A stretch of 64,000 bases of DNA from an uncultured Gammaproteobacteria bacterium. Its GTDB lineage: Bacteria; Pseudomonadota; Gammaproteobacteria; GCA-002705445; GCA-002716945. Shown one piece after another: positions 18,937 through 27,148 of this stretch. Where the stretch lies: positions 164,431-228,430 of the forward strand of contig CACPCG010000001.1 of assembly GCA_902632305.1 (NCBI GenBank). The letters are read 5' to 3'. A program made the translations under genes and the position numbers. Each line of letters starts with the position of its first letter. The first letter of the stretch is position 1. Under the pieces are notes generated by a model that did not search any database, had not been told where the DNA came from, and saw only the letters and a list, made by a program, of their open reading frames with translations.

Positions 18937-20345
18937 TTTCACTGGAATTTGATTTAGTTCGTGCGCTTTATATCGGAGCAACAGTTTTATTTGTACTTAC
19001 ACTTGGTGGTCTCAGTCATCAAGAGTCATCACGTAAAGGTAATATGTATGGAATGATTGGAATGACTGTTGCAATCATCGCAACACTTCTTGGGCCTTAC
19101 GTAACAAAAAATTATCATTTAATTTTAACCCTAATGTTGTTGGGTGGAATAATTGGAATATCATTAGCCAAAAAAGTACAAATGACTCAAATGCCAGAGC
19201 TTGTGGCAATTTTACATAGCTTAGTTGGCCTTGCTGCAGTCTTAGTTGGATATGTCAATTTCCTAGATGAGTCGATTATGTTGGTTGGTGTAGAAAAGAC
19301 CATTCACAGCATAGAAATATTTATAGGCATATTCATTGGAGCTATTACTTTTTCAGGATCTATAATCGCTTTTGGTAAATTAAGTGGCAAGATGAGTGGA
19401 AATCCCTTAATTCTCCCAGCACGCCATTATTTAAATTTACTAGTCGTAATTGTTATCGTCTCCTTGGGTTACGCTTTCACCATTGATCCAACACCATCGA
19501 ATGCGATTTATCCACTAGCATTTATGACGTTTTTAGCATTAATTTTTGGCATCCATTTAGTTATGGCAATAGGCGGAGCTGATATGCCAGTAGTAGTTTC
19601 TATGTTGAACTCTTATTCAGGTTGGGCTGCATCTGCAACAGGTTTCATGCTTAGTAATGATCTTTTAATTGTTGTTGGAGCACTCGTTGGTAGTAGTGGA
19701 GCAATACTGAGCTATATAATGTGTCGTGCTATGAATAGGAGTTTTATATCCGTTATAGCTGGTGGCTTTGGAACTGATTCATCTCCAGTCGCTACATCCG
19801 TTACAGATCAAGGTGAGGTTACATCAATTAATTCTGATGAGCTCACAAACCTTTTGCTTACATCTAAAAAAGTAATGATTATACCTGGTTATGGAATGGC
19901 TGTATCTCAAGCACAGCACACTGTCAATGAGATAGTCAAATTACTTAAGAAAAAAAATGTAGATGTCGAGTTCGCTATACATCCAGTTGCAGGAAGAATG
20001 CCTGGTCATATGAACGTACTATTGGCGGAGGCAAAAGTCCCGTATGATATTGTTTATGAAATGGATGAGGTAAACAATGATTTTAACAATGTCGATGTCT
20101 CAATAATTATAGGCGCAAACGATATTGTAAACCCATCAGCACTTGAAGATCCTAACAGTCCTATTGCGGGTATGCCAGTGTTAGAATGTTGGAAAGGTAA
20201 AACCACAGTTGTATTAAAAAGAGGCATGGCAACAGGTTATGCAGGTGTGCAAAACCCTCTTTTCTTTAAAGACAATACAAAAATGTTGTTTGGTGATGCA
20301 AAAAAAACAATGGATGAAGTGCTTGGCAATCTTCAGTCTGCATAA
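18933..20345 (+). CDS. pntB: NAD(P) transhydrogenase subunit beta
   Basis: Membrane block II (about eight or nine helices) followed by the NADP-binding domain III. Diagnostic stretches are the [19 protein letters not shown] segment, the [14 protein letters not shown] nucleotide loop, [18 protein letters not shown] and the ending [19 protein letters not shown]. Length 470 is the usual size. Translationally coupled to pntA by an ATGA overlap. Followed after 5 bp by a small membrane protein gene. Confidence 0.97.
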   Translation: MISLEFDLVRALYIGATVLFVLTLGGLSHQESSRKGNMYGMIGMTVAIIATLLGPYVTKNYHLILTLMLLGGIIGISLAKKVQMTQMPELVAILHSLVGLAAVLVGYVNFLDESIMLVGVEKTIHSIEIFIGIFIGAITFSGSIIAFGKLSGKMSGNPLILPARHYLNLLVVIVIVSLGYAFTIDPTPSNAIYPLAFMTFLALIFGIHLVMAIGGADMPVVVSMLNSYSGWAASATGFMLSNDLLIVVGALVGSSGAILSYIMCRAMNRSFISVIAGGFGTDSSPVATSVTDQGEVTSINSDELTNLLLTSKKVMIIPGYGMAVSQAQHTVNEIVKLLKKKNVDVEFAIHPVAGRMPGHMNVLLAEAKVPYDIVYEMDEVNNDFNNVDVSIIIGANDIVNPSALEDPNSPIAGMPVLECWKGKTTVVLKRGMATGYAGVQNPLFFKDNTKMLFGDAKKTMDEVLGNLQSA

Positions 20346-20350
20346 GTATT

Positions 20351-20629
20351 ATGAAAAAGAAAACTCAGAGTATTCGTTTAATTGATAATAAATATATAAT
20401 CGAAGTTTCTCAAATCATATCTAAAAATAGTTTACATTTATCAAGCAGAAGAATAAGAAGACTTGCTTTTTTAGATTTGTATTTACCAAATTATTCCAAT
20501 AACTATTTATATCAAAAATATAGAAAACTTGTCAGTAAAGATGCATCTAATTTTCAGACGTTAGTTCTATTTATTGCGATTGGTATATTGTCAGCCGTTT
20601 TTGTTGTGCTTTTCAACCTAGCAAGTTAA
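20351..20629 (+). CDS. Small basic protein with one C-terminal membrane helix, unknown function
   Basis: A 92-residue protein: the first 70 residues are polar and basic (many Lys, Arg, Ser, Tyr), followed by one hydrophobic helix (FQTLVLFIAIGILSAVFVVL), so it is probably a tail-anchored inner-membrane protein with its basic part in the cytoplasm. No family recognised. It starts 5 bp after pntB and ends about 10 bp before the SDR gene, so it belongs to the same transcription unit. Confidence 0.65.
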   Translation: MKKKTQSIRLIDNKYIIEVSQIISKNSLHLSSRRIRRLAFLDLYLPNYSNNYLYQKYRKLVSKDASNFQTLVLFIAIGILSAVFVVLFNLAS

Positions 20630-20638
20630 ATTATAACA

Positions 20639-21463
20639 ATGATGAAATGTCTTATCACGGGACCAACCTCAGGCCTGGGTCTTGAAACTACTAAAGCTTT
20701 GGCGAAGCTCGGTTATCACCTTATACTTATTGGCAGATCAAAAACCAAACTCGACTCATTAAAAACTTCTCTGATTACAGAGTACAATTGTGTAGTTGAC
20801 ACATACACTTGCGATTTATCTCTAATCACAGAGACTATCCAAACCGCAAAAAAGATAAAAGACAAATATACAGAAATTGATGTCTTAATTAACAATGCCG
20901 GTGGAATCTTTATGGATCACGAAATAACAAAAGAGGGTCTTGAAATGACTTTTGCATTGAATCATATGAGTTATTTTGTTTTAACCAATTATCTACTTGA
21001 TTGTGTTAAGAAAAAAATTATTAATGTAGCATCAGAGGCACATCGTGGTGTGGTAATATCAAACGACTTTAGTAATCCAAAATATTTTAATGGATGGAGA
21101 CAATATAAAAAATCAAAACTTGCTAATATATATTTCACCTATCACCTTGATAAAATACTCTCAAAATCAAATTCAGCTGTAACAGTTAATTGCCTTCATC
21201 CTGGTGTTGTTAACACAAATATAGCTAATAATAATAAAAACTTTTTTTATAAAGTAATTTCTTCATTTATTAAATTTTTTGCAATATCTAGCAAACAAGG
21301 AGCTTCTACAATAATATCTCTAGCTAGTGATAGCCTCTTTGATGAGATAAGTGGCTTGTATTTTATAAAATCTAAACCTGTAAAATCGTCTACGATAAGT
21401 TATGATGATGATATAGCTGAGAGTTTATGGACATCGAGTAATGAAATATGGAAAACAATGTAA
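20639..21463 (+). CDS. Short-chain dehydrogenase/reductase (retinol-dehydrogenase-like)
   Basis: Classical-type SDR of 274 residues. Cofactor loop TGPTSGLGLETTKALA, INNAGG after strand 4, and the catalytic pair in WRQYKKSKLANIYFT (Tyr-x3-Lys); the active-site Ser precedes in NVASEAHRG. The PG motif appears as LHPGVVNTNI. The arrangement resembles retinol dehydrogenase-like SDRs with unknown bacterial substrates, often lipid or aldehyde. It lies in a run of plus-strand genes between pntB and the alcohol dehydrogenase. Confidence 0.9.
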   Translation: MMKCLITGPTSGLGLETTKALAKLGYHLILIGRSKTKLDSLKTSLITEYNCVVDTYTCDLSLITETIQTAKKIKDKYTEIDVLINNAGGIFMDHEITKEGLEMTFALNHMSYFVLTNYLLDCVKKKIINVASEAHRGVVISNDFSNPKYFNGWRQYKKSKLANIYFTYHLDKILSKSNSAVTVNCLHPGVVNTNIANNNKNFFYKVISSFIKFFAISSKQGASTIISLASDSLFDEISGLYFIKSKPVKSSTISYDDDIAESLWTSSNEIWKTM

Positions 21464-21484
21464 GCTTTAAAAAGATCTTTTGTC

Positions 21485-21901
21485 ATGAGAAAAATTAACC
21501 TTTTGTGGTTTTTCCTATTATTTGGTTGTGCAACTTTACAACCCACAAAGTATCCAGTGAAGATTGAATTAAATACTGTAAATCAAAAAAATGAACCTAT
21601 AGACTCAGTATGTACAGTATTTTCATCATCAAATAAGGTTGAAACACTCACACCTAACACAATTACATTTTTAACAGAATGTTCATCAATCAATGTTATG
21701 TGCAAGTCTGGAGATAAAGAAGGTCAGTATGGAATGATACAAGAGGATGACTCTGCAGAAAATTTTATCATAAATTCCGGAATAGGTTATTTGTTTGACC
21801 GTGCAGTTGATGCTATCACGCCTATGGGACAAGTGCTTAATCTTATGGGAAGCGATGATTGTGAGATGACTGATCAAAAGATTACTATTGTCTTAGAATA
21901 G
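21485..21901 (+). CDS. Small lipoprotein, unknown function
   Basis: The first 15 residues form a lipoprotein signal with lipobox ending FLLFGC, giving a mature protein of about 124 residues. The mature part contains four further cysteines (in DSVCTVF, TECSSIN, VMCKSG and DDCEMT), suited to two periplasmic disulfides. A PEGA-like or carboxypeptidase-regulatory-like beta fold is possible (EPIDSVCTV, TPNTITF), but this is only an impression. It sits between the SDR and a small membrane protein on the same strand. Confidence 0.7.
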   Translation: MRKINLLWFFLLFGCATLQPTKYPVKIELNTVNQKNEPIDSVCTVFSSSNKVETLTPNTITFLTECSSINVMCKSGDKEGQYGMIQEDDSAENFIINSGIGYLFDRAVDAITPMGQVLNLMGSDDCEMTDQKITIVLE

Positions 21902-21922
21902 AAAAGTCGTTATGGTTTATAT

Positions 21923-22138
21923 ATGATTATAATAACAATTTTGGGGATGGTATTTTTTGTAGCGGTAGGATATTTTGCATTTAACTTTAGTCAGTGCATA
22001 GGTACTTTTACACGACTTGATAAAATTATCCCAACAAAAATTTTTGGAGTAGTTGGTCTGTTAGCATATATTTATCTTGTGTATGCCAATCAAGATGCTG
22101 TCATTACAGCATTAAAACAACCGCTAACCAATCTCTAA
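21923..22138 (+). CDS. Small two-helix membrane protein, unknown function
   Basis: 71 residues with two hydrophobic helices (residues 1-25 and about 42-58) joined by a short loop containing FTRLDKIIPTK. No family recognised. It ends two bases before the alcohol dehydrogenase start, so it is probably translated with it. Confidence 0.6.
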   Translation: MIIITILGMVFFVAVGYFAFNFSQCIGTFTRLDKIIPTKIFGVVGLLAYIYLVYANQDAVITALKQPLTNL

Positions 22139-22139
22139 A

Positions 22140-23144
22140 ATGCCTAAAATATCTGTAAAAGGATTTGCGCCAGAGAAAGCTAGAGCTCCATTAACTGAGC
22201 TCAACTACAATATGTCTGCGCCAAAAGCACGTGAAGTAATTATTGAGATATCACACTGTGGTATTTGCTATAGTGATATTCATTTAATAGATAATGACTG
22301 GGGGATTTCAAATTACCCATTTGTACCAGGCCATGAGATTGTTGGTACAGTGAGGGAATTAGGTAGTAGAGTAAAGAATTTTAAGAAAGGCCAAAGAGTT
22401 GGTCTTGGTTGGTTTTCTAAAATATGTAAAACATGCACATATTGTAAATCTGATAGAGATAACATGTGTCCATCATCAGAAGCAACCTGTGTTGGGAGAA
22501 ATGGGGGTTTTGCAGATTTCGTTAAAGCTGACTCTGAGATGGTCTATCAAATACCAAAGGAAATAAAATCTGAACATGCTGCACCACTAATGTGTGGTGG
22601 ATGGACAGTTCATGGTGCATTTAGAGGTTACAAGGTCAAGAAGGGCTCAAGAGTAGCAGTTCTTGGTATTGGAGGTCTCGGTCATCTTGGCCTACAATTT
22701 GGAAAAGCCATGGGATTTAAAATGACAGCTATTACAAGTACAAAAAATAAAGTAAAAGAAGCTAAATCATTTGGAGCATCAAATGTAATTACTATTGATG
22801 AGATAAATAAATATGAAAAGGCATTTGACTTCTTACTTGTTACCGCACATGCAGATTTAGATTGGTCTCAACTTTTAAATACACTAGATGTTGATGGCAA
22901 TATATGTTTTGTTGGCATACCGCCAAGCACAGTAAATGTCCATGTATTTAGTTTATTAATGAAACGACTTTCAATTTCTGCTAATCCTGGTGGAAGTAGA
23001 AAAATGATGAGAGAGATGCTAAGGATAGCAGCCAAGCACAAGATAAAGCCTAAAATTGAGACATTTACATTTGATAAAGTTAATGAAGCAATCAAGAAAG
23101 TCAAAAGTAATAAAATTAGATATCGCGCAGTACTTACTTATTAA
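22140..23144 (+). CDS. Zinc-dependent alcohol dehydrogenase (cinnamyl-alcohol-dehydrogenase-like)
   Basis: MDR-superfamily enzyme of 334 residues reducing aldehydes with NADPH. Catalytic zinc ligands are in HCGICYSD and VPGHEIVG; the structural zinc site is CKTCTYCKSDRDNMC, complete with four Cys. The nucleotide loop is VLGIGGLGHLGLQF. Overall order matches the CAD/YahK group. The real substrate is unknown. It converges on the secreted-protein gene with only six bases between the stop codons. Confidence 0.92.
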   Translation: MPKISVKGFAPEKARAPLTELNYNMSAPKAREVIIEISHCGICYSDIHLIDNDWGISNYPFVPGHEIVGTVRELGSRVKNFKKGQRVGLGWFSKICKTCTYCKSDRDNMCPSSEATCVGRNGGFADFVKADSEMVYQIPKEIKSEHAAPLMCGGWTVHGAFRGYKVKKGSRVAVLGIGGLGHLGLQFGKAMGFKMTAITSTKNKVKEAKSFGASNVITIDEINKYEKAFDFLLVTAHADLDWSQLLNTLDVDGNICFVGIPPSTVNVHVFSLLMKRLSISANPGGSRKMMREMLRIAAKHKIKPKIETFTFDKVNEAIKKVKSNKIRYRAVLTY

Positions 23145-23157
23145 ACTAGTTTAATAA
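23138..23157. terminator. Perfect 20-bp palindrome spanning two convergent stop codons
   Basis: TTATTAAACTAGTTTAATAA is a perfect palindrome that contains the TAA stops of both the alcohol dehydrogenase (plus) and the secreted protein (minus). Folded as RNA, it could give an eight-pair stem rich in A-U with a CUAG loop, followed by U-containing sequence. It may act as a weak two-way terminator or simply reflect symmetric stop contexts. Confidence 0.35.
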
Positions 23158-23999
23158 TTTACTACAGTTATTACTGCTTGGAAGGGCCCGCTGCCCATGT
23201 TGATAACTGGTGGTGTTGCGCCATTTTCAAAAATTGTCATGCCTTCACTAATACCAAAAGCCACATCTATTGTTTTTAAATCTTTCGTAATTATCACTGG
23301 TGATGCAAAAGTTTGGATTCCACCAAGTTTATCAACATCGGAACAATCAGATGTTCTTACTCCCGCGCTGGTCTCTAAAACACCTGTTATATCTGCACCA
23401 GTATTGTTGAGATTGCTGGCAGTTACAATTGCTACACAACTCGCACTCCCATTAAAACTTGTAAGTTGAGCACCCCATTCCCCAGCAGTAATTGCGGAGG
23501 CGCCGCAAGTAGTTGACTGCCCTGTACTTTCATTGCCTGTTCCAGCTAATGTTCCACAGAACACACCACTGTCATTTCCGGTCTTTGATCCTTCTTTAGA
23601 TTCGTTAAATTTTGCAGCATATTTTACGTAGAACACATTATCTATAAGCATATAACCATGTGTGTACGTGTTTGGTGCTGGCCTGAAAAATGTAGCACCA
23701 CCAAAAGCACCAGCATCTCCTGTGCCTGTCATATCGACTCTACTTCCAGAAGCACCAGCATCAAAGACTAGGACACATGAACTGATATCAGCTGCATCTG
23801 AAGTAGTTGCTGCAGTTGGTGCTGAAGTGCAAAAATACATTTTATACATAGTTATTCCATAACTATCAGGCTGAACGGAGCAACTATTGTCGGTAACTGT
23901 TATTACGCCATCGCTATCTGCTGCACATGCAGCCTGTGCATCATCTACTGACACCAGTGATGTTGTAATTAAAAAAATTATTAATAATAATACTCTCAT
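23151..23999 (-). CDS. Secreted cysteine-containing protein next to an inverse-autotransporter barrel, unknown function
   Basis: I start at the ATG just after the upstream stop codon, because it begins a clear signal peptide (MRVLLLIIFLITTSLVSVDDAQA, cleavage after AQA); a longer frame reads back into the upstream gene. The mature part (about 260 residues) is rich in Gly, Ala, Ser and Thr, and has about nine cysteines spread in pairs, suggesting an exported disulfide-bonded beta protein. It has no recognised domain. It lies one base downstream of the beta-barrel gene, so the two are surely co-expressed and may function together at the cell surface. Confidence 0.75.
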   Translation of the reverse strand: MRVLLLIIFLITTSLVSVDDAQAACAADSDGVITVTDNSCSVQPDSYGITMYKMYFCTSAPTAATTSDAADISSCVLVFDAGASGSRVDMTGTGDAGAFGGATFFRPAPNTYTHGYMLIDNVFYVKYAAKFNESKEGSKTGNDSGVFCGTLAGTGNESTGQSTTCGASAITAGEWGAQLTSFNGSASCVAIVTASNLNNTGADITGVLETSAGVRTSDCSDVDKLGGIQTFASPVIITKDLKTIDVAFGISEGMTIFENGATPPVINMGSGPFQAVITVVNY

Positions 24000-24000
24000 A

Positions 24001-24927
24001 TTAAAAACCACTCGCTGTAACTGAAATACCACCGCCACCTCTGACGACAATAATATTATTTTCCCTTCTTACCTTTTCATAGATTCGCTTCTCTTCTAGC
24101 GGTACGTAATTAAAAGCTCTTGAAGAGACATTAAACATTGATGGTCTTGTGCTCTCATCAGCACAACATAATATATAATTTAATTTAACAAATGTTTTCT
24201 TTGAGCTTAAAGTGCTGTTGTTATTCATTCCTGCTTCAAAAGATAATCTAGAGGTTGGCTCCATATATAAGCTCAAACTTTCACCATTTTTTATATTAAG
24301 CGTCTCATTATTCCATTGATATGCTTTGTAGTAGATTTTAGCCCATGGAAGGTAAGGCATCACAATACCGATTTCAGCATCATAACCACCAGCAGCTACC
24401 TCTGGCACATCTTCTACATGGTGAATAGATGAAGTAGCATCATATAGGTTTAGATTAAAATCATATACTGATGATTTTAGCTCAAATCCTAAACTAAATC
24501 TTTTATGACCAGTATGAAGTTGTTGATCATAAAACAAGTTCGTCCCATACATAATGGTCTTATCATTATTGAATGCTCTATAAACTAGTCCGCCATTAAA
24601 AATTTCTCTATCATCAAATGTTGAGAAGGAGAATTGGCTCAATACTGCATTTGCATCACTCTTCGAAATTTCAAAGAGACTTATTAGTCTTATCTGTGGT
24701 TTAGAGCTCTTGCTAATTTTTGTTTCGACTTCAATTAATCTTAGACTCGATATATTCTCCCTTGCCCATGTTTCAAATAACTTGTCACCATATGAGAATG
24801 CACGGTTAGCTGTATCTCTCATCTTGCTTTGAACTGCAGATTCTAGTTGCCCACCAACATCTGGTTCCCCTGCATTTAGTGGCGAGAATACTAACAGCGC
24901 TAGCAATAAAGTGACTTTTGAATTCAT
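24001..24927 (-). CDS. Inverse autotransporter (intimin/invasin-type) beta-barrel without passenger
   Basis: Signal peptide (about residues 1-19) followed by an IAT_beta-type barrel of about 270 residues. Family-like features: alpha-helical lead-in AVQSKMRDTANRAFSYG, the strand TIMYGTNLFYDQQLHTGHKRFSLGFEL (shown here only in part as YGTNLFYDQQLHTGHKRFSL), GGYDAEIGIVMPYLPWAKIY, and aromatic-ended strands throughout. Intimin-like proteins carry long Ig-like passengers after the barrel; here only about 30 residues follow, ending VVRGGGGISVTASGF. It is complete, not truncated by a frameshift, because the next gene has its own signal peptide. Probably an outer-membrane protein working with that neighbour. 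Confidence 0.75.
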   Translation of the reverse strand: MNSKVTLLLALLVFSPLNAGEPDVGGQLESAVQSKMRDTANRAFSYGDKLFETWARENISSLRLIEVETKISKSSKPQIRLISLFEISKSDANAVLSQFSFSTFDDREIFNGGLVYRAFNNDKTIMYGTNLFYDQQLHTGHKRFSLGFELKSSVYDFNLNLYDATSSIHHVEDVPEVAAGGYDAEIGIVMPYLPWAKIYYKAYQWNNETLNIKNGESLSLYMEPTSRLSFEAGMNNNSTLSSKKTFVKLNYILCCADESTRPSMFNVSSRAFNYVPLEEKRIYEKVRRENNIIVVRGGGGISVTASGF

Positions 24928-24989
24928 AAATACCCCTTAAAATATATATAATCACTACAAATCATCAAAATCAATATAAAAATGCATTA

Positions 24990-25036
24990 TTAGACGTGTC
25001 TAAAGTAGCAGTGCATTTATCATCAGGAAATGCACT
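24990..25036. promoter_or_regulatory. Inverted repeats upstream of the inverse-autotransporter gene
   Basis: Two symmetric elements lie in the 142-bp gap: TTAGAC-GT-GTCTAA, and a 9-bp stem AGTGCATTT/AAATGCACT with a 9-nt loop. The second is followed on the plus strand by a T run, but the flanking genes are on the minus strand, so it is unlikely to be their terminator. They are candidate operator sites for the barrel gene. No gene is seen in the gap. Confidence 0.35.
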
Positions 25037-25069
25037 ATTTTTTGAATATTATCCATTAAGAATGTCTAA

Positions 25070-27148
25070 CTAAGATTTTTCAATTTGAGCTAGGACTGTA
25101 TAGAAAATTGGGCCTTCGCCCATATCTGTCACATCCTGTGTATTGAGTGCATTTACATTGACACCGTTTTTAACTAGCGAGCCTCGATATTGCTTTTGAG
25201 TCGAGGCAACTCCCTCTAACATCGTATCCATAATAACAGCATGCGCATAGGTCTCACCTACATCGTTATAAACTTTACACAAATCACCATCTTTAATTTT
25301 TCTTTTATCTGCATCTTTTTTAGATATCTCAATGGTAGGTCTAGATGCCATATTTCTGAGTCTCTCAACTGGGACAAAAGAATTACCGATAAACTGATGT
25401 GTTGCAGGACTTAAAATTTGAATTGGATATTTTTTCTTGAGTTTTATATCCCTAAATTCCTCAATATGATTAGGATAAGCACCTAGGCCTAATTTTTTAG
25501 TGTCTTTTGAATAGATTTGTATCCTCCCATCTTTGGTTGGCCATCCGTTTTTAATGTAATCTCTTTTTTTATGTGTAACATTACCTTTCATCCAACCTCT
25601 TTTTTTAAGTTTGTCATAAGTGATACCTGTAAAGAGTGGATTATGTTTAGGGTCAATCATATCTTTAATCATGCTCTCATCTGATTGTTTAAAGCATTTC
25701 TCTTTATACCCCATGTATTTTGCAAGCTCTCTAAATAGATCTTGATTAGATTTGCTCTCTCCTAGTGGCTTGATAGCAGGTTGTGAAAGACTAAAGTAAT
25801 AATGTCCATAAGGCGCATTTAAATCAAGATGTTCCAGTGCAGTATCTGCTGGTAAAACTACATCTGCATAGTTACAAGTGTCGGTCCAAAAAGTCTCATG
25901 CACCGTGGTGAATAAATCTTGTCGTTTTAACCCTTTTCTTACACTTGTTGTATCGGGCGCACAATTAGCAACATCGGAATTCCAAACAAATAGACTTTTA
26001 ATTGGGGGATTTAATTTCTTATCGTTTAAAGCTTCACCTATTTTAATCATATTAATACTTCTGGGATTTTTGTCTTTCAGAAGATCGGGTCTTTGAAGTT
26101 TGTTTAAATCAACATTCCACATCTCTTCAATTGAGCCTACAAAAACACCTGAACTTTTATTTCTCCACGCACCTGTTATGGCTGGAAGTAGCATTATTGC
26201 CCTTACCATCATACCTCCGTTTCTGTGACGATTAAGTCCATAGTTAGGGCGTATATATGTTTTTTTTGTAGCAGCATACTCTTTTGCAAGTTGTAGAATA
26301 ATTTCCTTTTTAAGACCCGTAATTTTTGAAACTTTATCAGGAGTATATTTAGGAAGTATATTTTTAATAAAACCTTCATAACCAGTGGTGTGTCTTTTAA
26401 GAAATGCTAAATCATGTTTTCCATTTTTTACAATCAAATGCATCATACCTAACGCAAGCGCAGCGTCTGTTCCAGGTCTAGGTTGAATATGCCAATCACA
26501 TAAAGCCGCTGTTCTTGTCTCCCTTGGGTCTATGCATATAATTTTTGCACCTTTCTTTTTTGCCTCTTCTACAAACGGCACCATATGCACATGAGTAGAA
26601 ACAATATTTGTTCCCCAAAGAATAATTAAGTCGTTGTTGGGAACTTCATCGATAGCTGGCCCGCATGCAGCGCCATAAGTATATATGCCTGCTGTCGATG
26701 CAGCTGCGATACAAATGGTTCGACCCAGTCTTGCTGCACCCATCTTATTCCAAAACCTCTCAGACATGCCCCAATAGCCAAGCATACCAAGTGTCCCAGA
26801 ATAACTGTATGGTTGTATTGCTTCTGCACCATATTTTCTCTCAATCTCTTCTAAATTCTTTGTCACAATCCTGAGCGCATGATCCCAAGACACGCGTTTG
26901 AATTTTGCTTTGTTTCCTTTTGGACCGATTCTGACATGCGGATAAAGAACTCTGTTTTTATTGTAAACTAAATCTAAATAGTGATTCACTTTGTTGCAAA
27001 GATAGCCCCTAGTAATTGGATGTGTTTTATCTGCCTTGAGCGTAACTGCTTTTTTTATTGACATATCAACAGTGACTTTAAGTGAGCATGTATCAGGACA
27101 ATCATGCGGGCATGTTACGTTTACCGTTTTAAATTTAGGTTGTCGCAT
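25070..27148 (-). CDS. Molybdopterin-dependent oxidoreductase (DMSO-reductase family), catalytic subunit
   Basis: Soluble Mo-bisPGD enzyme of 692 residues without a Tat signal, so cytosolic. The N-terminus carries a 4Fe-4S site: Cys13, Cys17, Cys21 (CPHDCPDTC) and Cys51 (GYLCNK). A cysteine in RTICIAAAS (Cys146) aligns roughly with the Mo-ligand region of formate dehydrogenases. Later blocks are CIDPRETRTAALCDWHIQ, NADVVLP-type DVVLPADTALEH and a C-terminal molydopterin-binding domain. I chose the ATG with AAAAGG ahead, overlapping the upstream flavoprotein gene by 14 bp. Substrate unknown; pairing with a DsrL-like NAD(P)H module suggests NAD(P)-linked oxidation or reduction of a small anion or formate. 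Confidence 0.9.
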   Translation of the reverse strand: MRQPKFKTVNVTCPHDCPDTCSLKVTVDMSIKKAVTLKADKTHPITRGYLCNKVNHYLDLVYNKNRVLYPHVRIGPKGNKAKFKRVSWDHALRIVTKNLEEIERKYGAEAIQPYSYSGTLGMLGYWGMSERFWNKMGAARLGRTICIAAASTAGIYTYGAACGPAIDEVPNNDLIILWGTNIVSTHVHMVPFVEEAKKKGAKIICIDPRETRTAALCDWHIQPRPGTDAALALGMMHLIVKNGKHDLAFLKRHTTGYEGFIKNILPKYTPDKVSKITGLKKEIILQLAKEYAATKKTYIRPNYGLNRHRNGGMMVRAIMLLPAITGAWRNKSSGVFVGSIEEMWNVDLNKLQRPDLLKDKNPRSINMIKIGEALNDKKLNPPIKSLFVWNSDVANCAPDTTSVRKGLKRQDLFTTVHETFWTDTCNYADVVLPADTALEHLDLNAPYGHYYFSLSQPAIKPLGESKSNQDLFRELAKYMGYKEKCFKQSDESMIKDMIDPKHNPLFTGITYDKLKKRGWMKGNVTHKKRDYIKNGWPTKDGRIQIYSKDTKKLGLGAYPNHIEEFRDIKLKKKYPIQILSPATHQFIGNSFVPVERLRNMASRPTIEISKKDADKRKIKDGDLCKVYNDVGETYAHAVIMDTMLEGVASTQKQYRGSLVKNGVNVNALNTQDVTDMGEGPIFYTVLAQIEKS

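Noticed and set aside
23990..24010. A frameshift joining the inverse-autotransporter barrel with the secreted protein as one passenger-bearing protein
   Set aside because: The second gene begins with its own complete signal peptide immediately after the stop, which would not be inside a fused protein; both frames look intact.
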